64,000 bases of DNA from contig JACGWO010000002.1 of NCBI GenBank assembly GCA_034509735.1, forward strand, positions 43,727,702 to 43,791,701, given 5' to 3'. This stretch comes from Sesamum alatum (Eukaryota > Streptophyta > Magnoliopsida > Lamiales > Pedaliaceae). The first letter of the stretch is position 1; each line of letters opens with the position of its first letter. Below are positions 33,768-43,465 of the stretch, piece by piece. The notes under the pieces are model-generated. The model saw only the letters and a program-made list of their open reading frames with translations, searched no databases and was not told the DNA's origin. The position numbers were made by a program, and so were the translations under genes.

Positions 33768-34830
33768 CTATTGAAAGGGTTGATCCAGAACTCTCTTGCT
33801 CTCGTGATGACCTGGGACCTGATTGACCCTCAACGAAAGGAGTCGGTTCCTTGATCCTAACTCCTTTCTGGCATTGTTGAAATTGTTGGAACATTGTTGG
33901 GACTGTGACACATGATTTTTTAGGCTTTCTAATGACTTGTTCAGCATCTCCAATATGTCCCTATAGATAAGAAAAAAGGCATAAAAATCTCATTGGAACA
34001 GTCCCAAATATTCTATTTTATTATAGGTAGACCCAGCGACAGAGTCTAATTCTATTATATTACCCCCTAATGCACACTCATTATTATAAACCCACCATTT
34101 TTAACTGAAAGTAAGGGAAAAAGAAAACATAAGATAAACACAAGTCAACTTTCAAAAAATAACATAACACAATAACAATAAAAAATAATAGATTCATTAC
34201 TAACTTCATTTTATCTCAATCATAATTTAGGGTAAAATGCTTTTTTAATCCCGTAAGACTAGGATATTATTTGTTTTGGTACCACAATTTAGGTGAGTGG
34301 TTGTTTTAGTCGCATAAAATACGTTTTTCAGTTTTTTTGTTCCCAAAATGTCACGTTTTTCAATTTTTTTTGTCCCAAAATGTCATGTCCCATGTGCAAG
34401 GCACATGACATTTTGGGACCAAAAAAACTAAAAAACGTGTTTGATGGGATTAAACCAGCCACCTACTTAAGTTGTGATACAAAAACAAATAATTCCCTAA
34501 TCTTATGGGATAAAAAAAACATTTTACCCCGTAATGTACTATGAGAATTTATATATGTCAGCAGTTATTTATGATAACAGTGACTAATTCACAAGAGAAA
34601 TAAAAGTATATCTTACGGCATTATTCAAGTGATGATATATTTGCTTCAAGAACTTGGTTTTTCTATAATTTTCGATACCTCCTAGACATCATTACAACAT
34701 GAGGATTGCTTCCATAAAGTTTATGTTGGCTCTCTTGTCCAGATTACTAGGACCTCTGTACGGTCCAAATATCATTCTCATTCTCATCCTGTAATGATGT
34801 CAAGGAGGTATCATTCTCAAGTCTTTAACA
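33768..34830 (-). pseudogene. Two-exon coding relic of unknown family inside the outer element
   Basis: A minus-strand frame at 33953-33768 reads as a plausible coiled segment (MEMLNKSLESLKNHVSQSQQ) and ends in a stop. Directly upstream is a good splice acceptor (TTTTTTCTTATCTATAG, 33960). About 650 bases further upstream a donor-like GTAAGAT (about 34618) follows sequence readable as protein-like (QVLEANISSLE) with stop codons. The presumed intron contains the MITE at 34230-34529. I do not recognise the family; a transposon second gene is one possibility. Confidence 0.35.
34230..34529. mobile_element. MITE with about 110-bp inverted arms
   Basis: The left end GGGTAAAATGCTTTTTTAAT pairs with the inverted right end (GGGTAAAATGTTTTTTTTAT). 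The centre holds a CATGTGCAAGGCACATG palindrome. Flanks CATAATTTA and CGTAATGTA agree at 7 of 9 positions, suggesting a decayed 9-bp duplication. A right-half copy occurs at 43290-43465. Confidence 0.7.
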
Positions 34831-35188
34831 ATAAGATCCAAATATCATTCTGCAATTTTACTAACATTCATATTCTGTAATTTTACTAACATATTTTGTA
34901 ATTTTATTATCATAATTTACACAAGGATTTCCCAAATATACTACTTTTGCATAATAAAAAACAGCAAATTTCCAAACAAAAAAACACTTAAAGGACCACG
35001 TGCTTCCTATTTTCCAACAAAAACAGAATATAAAAAATAAAGTTAGTTGTTGTGGTTCATTACTTACAAGAAAACAACCATACAGTACAAAAATATTCAT
35101 ATCTTTAAAGCACTTGTGGTCCATCATTCACAATATTTAACCATTGCATACACCGACGGATTCGACAGGGAACCGAACTTGAGGCCGG
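34540..35188. other. Interior sequence of the outer element
   Basis: Apart from the exon-like part of the coding relic described separately, this is AT-rich. ATTCTGTAATTTTACTAACAT is partly repeated near 34870-34910. Nothing else recognised. Confidence 0.3.
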
Positions 35189-35907
35189 CCCAGATATGGG
35201 TGTAAGAGCCGGGGTGGTCAAACCCACCGTGAACCGGTCAAAATTCGAAAAAAATCGATAAAAATCGGCCAAAATCGGTGAAAACCAGTCAACTCGACTT
35301 TCATTTAAAAAAAAAAAAAAAAAGAGAAGAAAAAAGGAGGCGTCGGCGGACGGACGAACGAAGCCTGTGGGCAAGTTCCGGCGTCGAATGGTGAGTGATT
35401 GGTCATGTGAGGTGGGGGTGGAGGAGAACTAAAAAGAAGAATGGGGTTGGTGGGGGAAGAAGAGGGAAATGGGAAAAGAAGGAAAGGGGAAATGGATGGT
35501 GGCGGAGAGAAAACAGGAAAGGGGGAGGGAGAAGAAGGATTGGGGTTAGGTGGAAGAGTGAAGAAGGATATGGGGTAAGTGGGATTAGTTTATATTTTTT
35601 ATCTTTTTATTTTTGATAATATTATTTGTTAATTATTGATATAGTTTTAATATTTAATATATTTTTTCTGAAATACGAAAAATAAACTATATATTTTATA
35701 ATTGTATTAATCCTATGAATTAGTTTTATAAATAATTTTTTGATATATCTTTTATGTTTCTTGTTAAAGTTTTTTTGAATTATTATTATTATTGTTTAAT
35801 TGAATGAAACTTATTTTGAAAAGTTTTAAATTTTTTATAAATGTATTTATTTTTTCACCTTAATCAATGAATATATGATGTGTATTAATATGCTATATAT
35901 ATACATA

Positions 35908-36829
35908 GGGAAAATCGCATTTTTCATCCCATATAATAGGTCCATTTTCAATTTAGTCTCATATGGTACACCTTTCTCACATTGAGTCCCATATATTTAG
36001 AAAAAATTTCAATCTTAGTATCGCGTGACTTTTTTGTTAAAAATTGAACGGGAAAGTCTGCCGTTAGTAAATACACGTGATCACGTGATTCTCAATGTCA
36101 GTCCCAAATCAGTTTTCCGTCCAAATTTTAATGGAAAAATCACGTGAATTAAGGGTGGCTATTAAATTCTGATTATTTTTTCTTTTTTGTGGGGGGGGGG
36201 GGAGGGGAGGATTGCACGTGAGTATCACATGCGTATTTTTGGTCAACTTGAAGAAAACGAGATGATTTTATTTCCTTTGCCCTAAATCTGCCACAAATCC
36301 CCCCAAAATGAAGAACCCTAATTCTACCCACCAAAATTAAACCTGAAATCTAAGAAATTGAAGGGATAATCCCAGTATACAGTACGACGAAGCTTAATGC
36401 TTTTCTCCCTCCATCTTGGTGGATTATGTCAAACAAAAAAATCACATTGACTTGCAGTATCCCCACAATTGTAAAATCTTCTCCTGGATTATTGTCTGTT
36501 CATGAAGTCCCCAAAATACGCCCTCTTCCCACAATAACATGTGGGTTCTTTATTCACCCAACTTCTTCTACACTTGGTTGACATGGTCCCCTTTGCAGCT
36601 TGCAAAATTAATTTTTCGGGTGCAAAAATATTGGTGCACATCTACCATACCACAGGATCACGTGCATTTACTAACGACAGACTTTTCCGTCCAATTTTTA
36701 ACAAGAGAGTCACGTGGGACTAACATTGAGAATTTTTCTAAATATATGGGACTCAATGTGAGAAAGGTGTACCATATGAGACTAAATTGAAAATGGACCT
36801 ATTATATGGGATGAAAAATGCGATTGCCC
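35908..36829. mobile_element. Mutator-like element carrying GRF zinc-finger sequence (element A)
   Basis: Perfect 10-bp target duplication TATATACATA at 35898-35907 and 36830-36839. Near-identical arms of about 190 bases: GGGAAAATCGCATTTTTCAT on the left against the inverted right end, continuing through CCCATATAATAGGTCC and CACATTGAGTCCCATATAT. The high arm identity suggests a fairly recent insertion. The interior carries a GRF-type zinc-finger relic on the minus strand. No transposase, so it is non-autonomous. Confidence 0.88.
36405..36584 (-). pseudogene. GRF-type zinc-finger relic in element A
   Basis: From the ATG at 36584 one frame gives a CYCG motif with GKRA, about 20 residues later SRRRFYNC, then CDFF and HNPPRW. 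This is the GRF zinc-finger layout CxCG…GRRFYxC…CxFFxW. The frame holds over about 58 codons apart from two in-frame stops, TAA at 36489-36491 and TGA at 36429-36431. The TGA sits where the family has the tryptophan of FFxW. GRF fingers occur in DNA-repair proteins and in many small plant proteins of unknown role. Too short and broken to be functional here. Confidence 0.72.
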
Positions 36830-37028
36830 TATATACATATATAGTTTGTCCGAGTCTACCAATTTTTTGACTTCGGTCCAACCGGTCGAACCAGTGACCC
36901 AGTAACTTATCCGGTTCGATTTTCGGTCCGATTTTCAAAATATTGGGTGAAAAGGGTTGAAAATGAAGTCAAAACGGGTGAAATCATATTCACCCCTACC
37001 ACGTCAGCTGCCACATCTGTCTGCCAAG

Positions 37029-39228
37029 TGAAAGGATCGGTACGGCCCGGGAACGCGGCGGAAGCGTAAAATAAAATGAAATTTAAAAACGATTTCAAAG
37101 GGGTGTTCCGTTTGAATTCCCGGGCGTTCGGTGTATTCAAAAGCATCAAAAATATACAGAAAAATATGCTTGAAGAAGTGGCTAGAGGAAGAAACAAAAA
37201 GGTACAATAATTTAAATAGAAACATACCTTTTTCGTTTCACATGTAAAATGGCAACAATCTTTGATTCTCTTTTCGTTCCTTTTCCGTTCACCTTAGGAT
37301 TCAAATTAGAACCCCTCTAATTTGTCCACACCACACCAATGGAAGTAAATCTACATCTACTGCTAGGTAGAAGATAGATCAAGGAAGAAAGGAAATACGT
37401 ATTACACTATTGATTAGTGTATACGTATTTCTCATGTTCTCATCTTGAATCCAATTCAAGAGAACTCAAAAATGGAGAAAAATGTGCTGGAAATTTCGTG
37501 GCTAGTGTTAGGAGAGAGCAAGTGAGGAAGATGAAAAGTGTATGCATGTGTTATGTAGTTGTAGGTAGTTTCCAAAACCACCTACACACTAATGCACAAC
37601 TTGTGCTCAACCTCCAACCATGTTAGCACATTATGTGGACCACCTTGCCATCATGGCAAGCCACATCATTGCTTAGATGGAGCCACATCAATGCTTACAT
37701 GGAGGACTTTCAACACCTCTTAAACTTGCATCAAACCTTTGAGCTTTGATTTCAAGTCATGGACCGGTTTTGACCGGTCTTGATTTAATCAAATTAAATC
37801 AAGTGATCCATGGATTTTAAATTAATCCAATTAATTTTAAACCTTGAAATCCAAAAGTTTATTTAATCCAATTAAATAAATATAAGCTCAAACACTAATT
37901 AATTGATCCAATCAATTAATTAAACGCAACCCAATAAATTAGTCCAAATAATTTAAAGGTATTAAGCCCAAAATTAATTAATCCAATTAATTAATTCTTG
38001 TGCCATCCATCCAATGGATTTTTCCAATAAATGATCCAATCATTTATATTCTCCTTGAATTAATTTAATCCAATTAAATTAATTCACTTCTTCCAGAATT
38101 AATTCCAAATTAATTCCACTACTTCCATAGTGATTTGTGTGTGACTCTTTAGGTTCACCCTCAGCTAGACTTGGGCTTGTGTCCAACACAATTAATTAAT
38201 TAAATCCAATTTAACTAATTATTTTTGATTAACCATTAATCAGAAATGCCCGTTACCATGGGTGGCCGTCTAGCAACGGTCCATGGCACTAGAGACTAGG
38301 TGAATGTTGGCGTGAACATTTAGGCTCCGAATTCCATACAGGTACAGTCCTTCCATTGACCATCTCCCGGCCTTAGTCTAGGGCATGGAATTGGGTGTCG
38401 GTTCCCATCCTGGACTAGGCAACTATGCTTCAAACTCGAGACGCGTTTACTCTTATTGATCGACCAAAGGGAACCATTCCCTACTCGACCAATCGCTACG
38501 GCCGTAGACTTAATGAGTCGAAACCATCTCGGAGCGCATAGGAGACATAGCTGTCAAATACTGACAGGGGACAGATTCTATCTTGGAATCCACCGTCCTC
38601 ACTACATACTCCGACTGCACTGGACAAGGCTTATAATGACCATATCAAAGACACGGTCACCTCTTGCCAGATCCAAGATACAACCTTCATATGCATGCGA
38701 CTGCCATGATCTCTCAAGTCCGAGGACTAATCCCATACTATCGGAACCGGGAATTCCAGTCATACCGACCAAGCCTCCAAGGCTTCCATATGACGATTCC
38801 CGCGAGTCAGTTCAGTCAGTCGACTACCTTGCCAACTAACCCACTAAAATTGCATAGACGACCTATGTCTGGCACCGATGAAACTCGGCACTCACCCAGT
38901 GAATGCAATACTTAGTGCAAGTCTCTATAGGGCACTCGAGGCCCAGTCTCGAGGTCCTCGACTTGGAACGTTTCAGACCGACCCTCAAGGAGTTGGTTTC
39001 ATAGCCGCCAACCTATGCGCAGCTCAACTCAATGGGTTTAACCAATCAGTCTGTGGGCATTTGTTGTGACATTGAAAAGGCATTCAATGTAAGTAGTAAG
39101 CACAACAAACACATTTGCCAGTGATGAATACTTACTTTATTCATCAGTATAATATTACTTTGATAAAGATCGACGAATAGTTCCCAGAACAGCCAATCTA
39201 ATTGACTTTCTGGTCACCTATTCTAACA
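37029..39228 (-). mobile_element. Solo copia LTR, 2200 bp, with 5-bp target duplication
   Basis: On the minus strand it begins TGTTAGAATAGGTGACCA and ends TTTCA. The same beginning and end delimit the LTR at 56205-58171. Further shared words are ACACCGAACGCCCGGGAA and GGCCACCCATGGTAACGGGC. The flanks are CCAAG at 37024-37028 and 39229-39233. There is no internal coding sequence, so LTR-LTR recombination removed the body. Frames inside it (for example 38456-38839) are not genes. Confidence 0.9.
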
Positions 39229-39405
39229 CCAAGTTATCTGTCAGTGTGTGATTTTAGCCATGTCATGTGCTGATGTGGCTAATTTCGTCGGACACAAGCA
39301 AAATCCAGACACATCATCAAATTCCAATCAATCGATTGAAATATTGGAACGAAAACTCTCAATTGGACTTAATTGAAGCAAAATTGCAACATAACGTATA
39401 AAATG

Positions 39406-40230
39406 GGGTAAATCTTATTTTTTTGTCCCATATATTAGGCGTAGTTCAATTTTGGTCTCATTCAATACAAAAATCTCAATTTCAGAACAATATCTTTCAA
39501 TTTGTTTCAATTTTGGTCCCAACGTAAAAATTGACAGAAATCGTTAACTGCCTTTAAAAAGAGGCAATTGCCTCTCACATGATGCGTATTTGGGGGAAAA
39601 TAAATACATGGAATGACAGAAAATGGGAGAAAATAAAAAATTAGGGTTCATCCACCATTTTCTCTCTTTCAAATCCAAATTGCGCTTTCATTTCTGAAAA
39701 ATGGAGTCAATAAGTGATTCAACTTCTATAGTTAGAACTCTCATCTGTTATAGTGATAAGAAAGCATCTTTAAGAACCTCATGGACAAGCGCCAATTGAA
39801 AAGAAAATTTTATGGTTGTGATAATATTGCTAGAGGGTGTGGTCTTTTGTGTGGGAGACCCACCAATGTGCAAAAGGGCGAAAAAATCATACTTGGACTT
39901 CTTGGAAAGTTGAACAAAATAGATGAAGAGACGTCCGAAATGAGGAAAAATGTGATTTTCTTGCACCAAATGGAAGAAGAGGTGGGTTGAACCCTAATTT
40001 TTTATTTTTTTCCCATTTTCTGTCATGATTTCATGTATTTATTTTTCCCCAAATACGCATCATGGGCACATGCCTACTTTTAATGGTAGTTAACGATTTT
40101 CATCAATTTTTACATGGGGACCAAAATTGAGATAAATCAAAAGATATTGTCCTGAAAATGAGATTTTTGTAATGCATTGAACCAAAATTGAACTGGACCT
40201 AATATATGGGACCAAAAATGAGATTTATCC
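39406..40230. mobile_element. Mutator-like element carrying GRF zinc-finger gene relic (element B)
   Basis: Perfect 9-bp target duplication TATAAAATG at 39397-39405 and 40231-40239. Inverted arms of about 245 bases (39406-39650 and 39987-40230) run through GGTCCCATATATTAGG-like sequence to AATTAGGGTTCA, immediately bracketing a short gene relic. The arms resemble those of the element at 35908-36829 in order of motifs. It sits in the right arm of the outer Mutator-like element, so it is younger than that element. Confidence 0.88.
39701..39990 (+). pseudogene. GRF-type zinc-finger relic in element B
   Basis: The ATG at 39701 starts a frame reading LICYSDKKASLRTSWTSAN, then TGA at 39797. The continuation is in the next frame (LKRKFYGC, CGLLC, then EKIILGLLGKLNKIDEE) and ends at TGA 39988-39990. 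This is the layout of small plant GRF zinc-finger proteins: CxCGxKASLRTSWT…GRRFYGC…CGFF…, then an amphipathic tail. Damage: the second cysteine is serine (CYSD), there is a one-base shift after SAN, and the FFxW core is altered. The stop codon lies inside the right terminal repeat. A 5' leader-like TC-rich stretch precedes the ATG. Confidence 0.72.
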
Positions 40231-40320
40231 TATAAAATGTGATAATTATCAAAGTTAGTGTACTAAAATTGAATGAGAGTCATGTCAATGGACTAAATTC
40301 TTTTTTTCCCCTAGTTGATA

Positions 40321-41002
40321 TAATGTATAAAAGGTGTTGGTAAGTAAGAAAATATAATGATTATAGGTGATGTGACGTGCTTTCTTTGAAATTAGTGAAA
40401 TGTGTTTGAGATAATTTTTTATTTGGATTAAAAAATTATCTCTCACAACCAAACAACACCTAACCTAGTCAAATGAAATAAAATGAGAAATATCTACCGG
40501 GCAAGCACAACCTAAATTTCTGGACAATTACACTCACTGCAAGAAATATATCATTTAACTATGGCTAATTGTCATGGTTAATACTAATTAGTCATAGCAA
40601 ATAATCATTGACAACGGCCACGTAATGGTTGTTGGCCGTAGTTTTTGCGAGGGTGGCTAAAACATTTTCTATGGCTGAAACCATGGCGAATGTTTTTACC
40701 ACGACTCTTAGCCTTGGCAAATAAGTTTTTTATGGTGGAAAAACTAGTTTTTGCATTGGTTTTTATTTAATCATAGTTAATAATATTTATTCACCACGAC
40801 TTTTTGTCATAATCATTAAAAATATAAGCAATAATGATTCTTTTTCTAATGACTCTTTTAAAAAACCTTGTGCAACTTCAATTATAATCTATACATTGAT
40901 GTGTTCTTTTAAACTTAAATATATGTAATAATGCATCATTATGTGTAGCATTCATGTTATGCTTACTTATTATTCATAAAGTTTTAGGTATAATAGTCTT
41001 AA
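40321..41002. other. Spacer with one CACTA-like end
   Basis: CACTGCAAGAAATATATCAT at 40535 resembles a CACTA tip. It is followed by repeated CTATGGC/GCCATAG words to about 40830, as in a CACTA-like MITE, but no second tip was found. The remainder is AT-rich. Confidence 0.4.
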
Positions 41003-41011
41003 AAAATTAAA

Positions 41012-41475
41012 GGGTTAATTATACTTAGACCTCTTCTGAAAAATAAAATTACACTTTCCTGTAAAAAAGTTTTAAAATTACACTTACACCCCTTCCGAAA
41101 TTCACTGTTTACACCCGACCCCCTTTCATTGGGATTTTGATAAGAAAATGCCGATGTTAGCAAATAAAATTACATAAAATTTTAATTTTACCCCTCATTT
41201 AACATCCCTATGTAATAATTTCATACTTATAAGGAAAAAAATATAATAATGTTAACTCACCTCTATATATACATTACATTTATCCCCTTATAAGTACAAA
41301 AATATTCATAAAAATGTTAAATGAGGGGCAAAATTAAAATTTTATGTAATTTTTTGTTGACGTTAAATATTTTCTATCCAAACTCTAACGGAAGGGAGTC
41401 AGGTATAATTTTAAAACTTTTTTGAGGAAAAGTATAATTTCACATTTTCAGAGGGGATCTAAGTATAATTAACCC
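41012..41475. mobile_element. Mutator-like MITE, 464 bp, perfect 9-bp target duplication
   Basis: GGGTTAATTATACTTAGACC at the left matches the inverted right end (GGGTTAATTATACTTAGATC), and similarity continues through AAGTTTTAAAATTA. Flanks are AAAATTAAA at 41003-41011 and 41476-41484. Non-coding. Confidence 0.83.
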
Positions 41476-41484
41476 AAAATTAAA

Positions 41485-42299
41485 ATACTATTTCATTAAC
41501 GCAACCCTGTGCTTGCTTTGTTATGATTGCTTGTGAGACTACTTTCATCTCATTTATCTCATGAAACATTTATCTTAGGGATAACTACAACCACTCTCTT
41601 CTTTGATTGAGTGTAATTACATATAAATTTTTTGTGACTTGAAAAATTACATCTTGTATTTTTTACGATTGCTCCTGTCTAACAAATAGATCCCCTGTTA
41701 ATAAAACTTCACTGAATTTATTAATATTAGCAAAAAAAGTTGAACGAAAATTAATATTTACTCCCAAGTAACTTATTATAACTCCCCGTGGATCATCAGT
41801 CGATAAGATGAATATGCAGTGAGTGTACCTTATCGTCAATTGATAAGATGATATAATTAAAAACAGAGTTCAAAATGGGTTACAAGTCTATGTGAATAGG
41901 GAACCCACATATTGAAGTGATACATCGGTTGGTACATTTACTCCAATCACATGGATAATATACAATATCATACACCTCAAAATACTATTAATTGTCTGGT
42001 GGAGAACCATCAAATAACTCTAGTGATTTAGAGTGTGTACGTTAAAGCACGCCGGTTGCCTTCTCTTGACGGACGAAGAACCACTGGATCAAAAATGTGG
42101 TTATATCTATTTGTGAATGCCAGGGCCATTTGTGATACAAAACATATCAAAAGAGGAAGTCCATCCTTAATCCAAGCCATACAAATTTCACGAGGGTGGT
42201 ATTCCGTTGTTCACATTAATATATTTAATGTGCGCATTTTTGTGAAAATCTGCCTACAACTGATTTATGTCATTTGCATGAAATATCTCTTTAGTCCGT
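41485..42299. other. Spacer, possible MITE fragment
   Basis: GGGATAACTACAACCACTCT at about 41579 looks like one MITE arm without a partner. A 103-residue plus-strand frame at 42035-42346 has no recognisable domain and runs into the next element, so it is not called a gene. Confidence 0.3.
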
Positions 42300-42302
42300 A
42301 CG

Positions 42303-42722
42303 CACTACAAGAAAATAGAATATTAGCGACAAAAAAAATCAAGTGACAATTTTAATATTGTCACTAATTATGTATATATAGTGACAAGAATATTTATTTT
42401 GTCACAATAATGAATTTTATGATTTTAATAATTACTATGATTTTGTAAAAATTGTTATTAGTGACAAAAAAATGTGCACAAAATTATTACTAAATACAAT
42501 TAGTAACTCATGTATAGTGACAACCTAGTGATAATAAATAATTGTTATCACTATTTTGTGTTATCACTAATTGTATTTAGTGATAATTTTATACATAATT
42601 TTTGTCACTAATAATTATATAGTGACAAGATGAAAAATATTGTCACTTAATTCATATTTTTAGTGACAATTTTTAAATTATTATTTGATATTTTGTCACT
42701 AATATCATATTTTCTTGTAGTG
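42303..42722. mobile_element. CACTA-type MITE, 420 bp, perfect 3-bp target duplication
   Basis: Ends CACTACAAGAAAATAGAATA and, inverted, CACTACAAGAAAATATGATA. Flanks ACG at 42300-42302 and 42723-42725. The body is an array of GTGACAA/TTGTCAC words in both orientations and could fold along most of its length. No coding capacity. Confidence 0.88.
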
Positions 42723-42725
42723 ACG

Positions 42726-43289
42726 TATGCACGTATATAAGCTAATAATTATACTTATTGAGTAGACAACTCAGTTTTTATCATTTTCTTTTTCAAAAGA
42801 TATATAACGGTGACTTATTTAATCGGATTGTAAGCTTGGCTGTCAGTTTTATTAGGTGGTTTAACAGTGTCATCTTGAATTGAAAGTTTATGCTACTATA
42901 CAATTGCAGAAATAATATTGGTCATTATCACATATATAGAGCGTATTATGCCAAATCAAACTCTAGCGTTTATAAATTTTGACATCTTATTTTTATCAAA
43001 TACTTTGAGGCTCATCTTGAAAATAAGATTCAATGCTTTTAAGCTTTTAACATACTTACGTATGAGATGTTTCAAATAACTAGTTTGGCCAAACATCCTC
43101 GTAACTCTTTTCTTGATTGCACTGGATTGGTGTGCTTTGCTCTCTGTTTTTGACCGGACTAATTACACAGCCTTCCTCGGGCCATTTATTTTCTTATTAG
43201 GGCTTATTTAGCCTAGTTGAAGTATAAATATTCAAAAGTTTTTCCAATTACACAGTCATTCTCAGCACTACCTTAGTGCACAACGATAT
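42726..43289. other. Spacer, nothing recognised
   Basis: No gene, repeat border or regulatory array was seen. Confidence 0.3.
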
Positions 43290-43465
43290 CAGAATGTCAC
43301 GTTTTTCTGGTGTTTTTTTTTTTTTTTTTTGTTTCAAAATGTCATATCCCATGTGCAAGGCACATGATATTTTGAGACCAAAAATACTGAAAAACGTGTT
43401 TATGGAACTAAAACAACCATCTATTTAAATTATGGTACCAAAATAAATAATACCCCAGTGAATAG
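43290..43465. mobile_element. Right-half copy of the MITE at 34230-34529
   Basis: Shares GTCACGTTTTTC, the CCATGTGCAAGGCACATGA centre, CTGAAAAACGTGTTTATGG and AAATAAATAATxCCC with the longer copy. The left arm is missing and an 18-base T-run has expanded inside it. Confidence 0.65.

Larger units (their letters stand above)
35189..36992. mobile_element. Possible DNA transposon with GGGTG ends, split by a later insertion
   Basis: The left end GGGTGTAAGAGCCGGGGTGG and the right end, inverted (GTAGGGGTGAATATGATTTC), both lead into CGGTxxAAATCGG-type words (AAAATCGGCCAAAATCGGTG on the left; CCGGTCGAACC on the right). hAT-like or foldback; target duplication not found. A purine-rich stretch at 35400-35580 gives open frames but looks low-complexity. 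Confidence 0.4.
32109..40311. mobile_element. Outer Mutator-like element enclosing a nest of insertions
   Basis: Flanked by a perfect 9-bp duplication, TAGTTGATA, at 32100-32108 and 40312-40320. The left arm (32109 to about 32390) matches the inverted right arm (40311 back to about 36990), once the small element at 39406-40230 and the solo LTR at 37029-39228 are removed. Shared landmarks are CAATTTTAGTACACTAACTT, TTATGTTGCAAT, AAGTCCAATTGAG and GGAATTTGATGATGTG. The arms are thus about 250-300 bases. Later insertions account for much of the length. No MURA-type transposase was recognised. Confidence 0.8.

Noticed and set aside
35395..35616. 73-residue G/R/K-rich frame
   Set aside because: Purine-rich low-complexity sequence; no domain and no supporting signals.
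38456..38915. 127- and 83-residue plus-strand frames
   Set aside because: They lie inside the solo copia LTR, which is non-coding.
42035..42346. 103-residue plus-strand frame
   Set aside because: Runs into the CACTA-type MITE at 42303, shows no domain and has no promoter or splice support.
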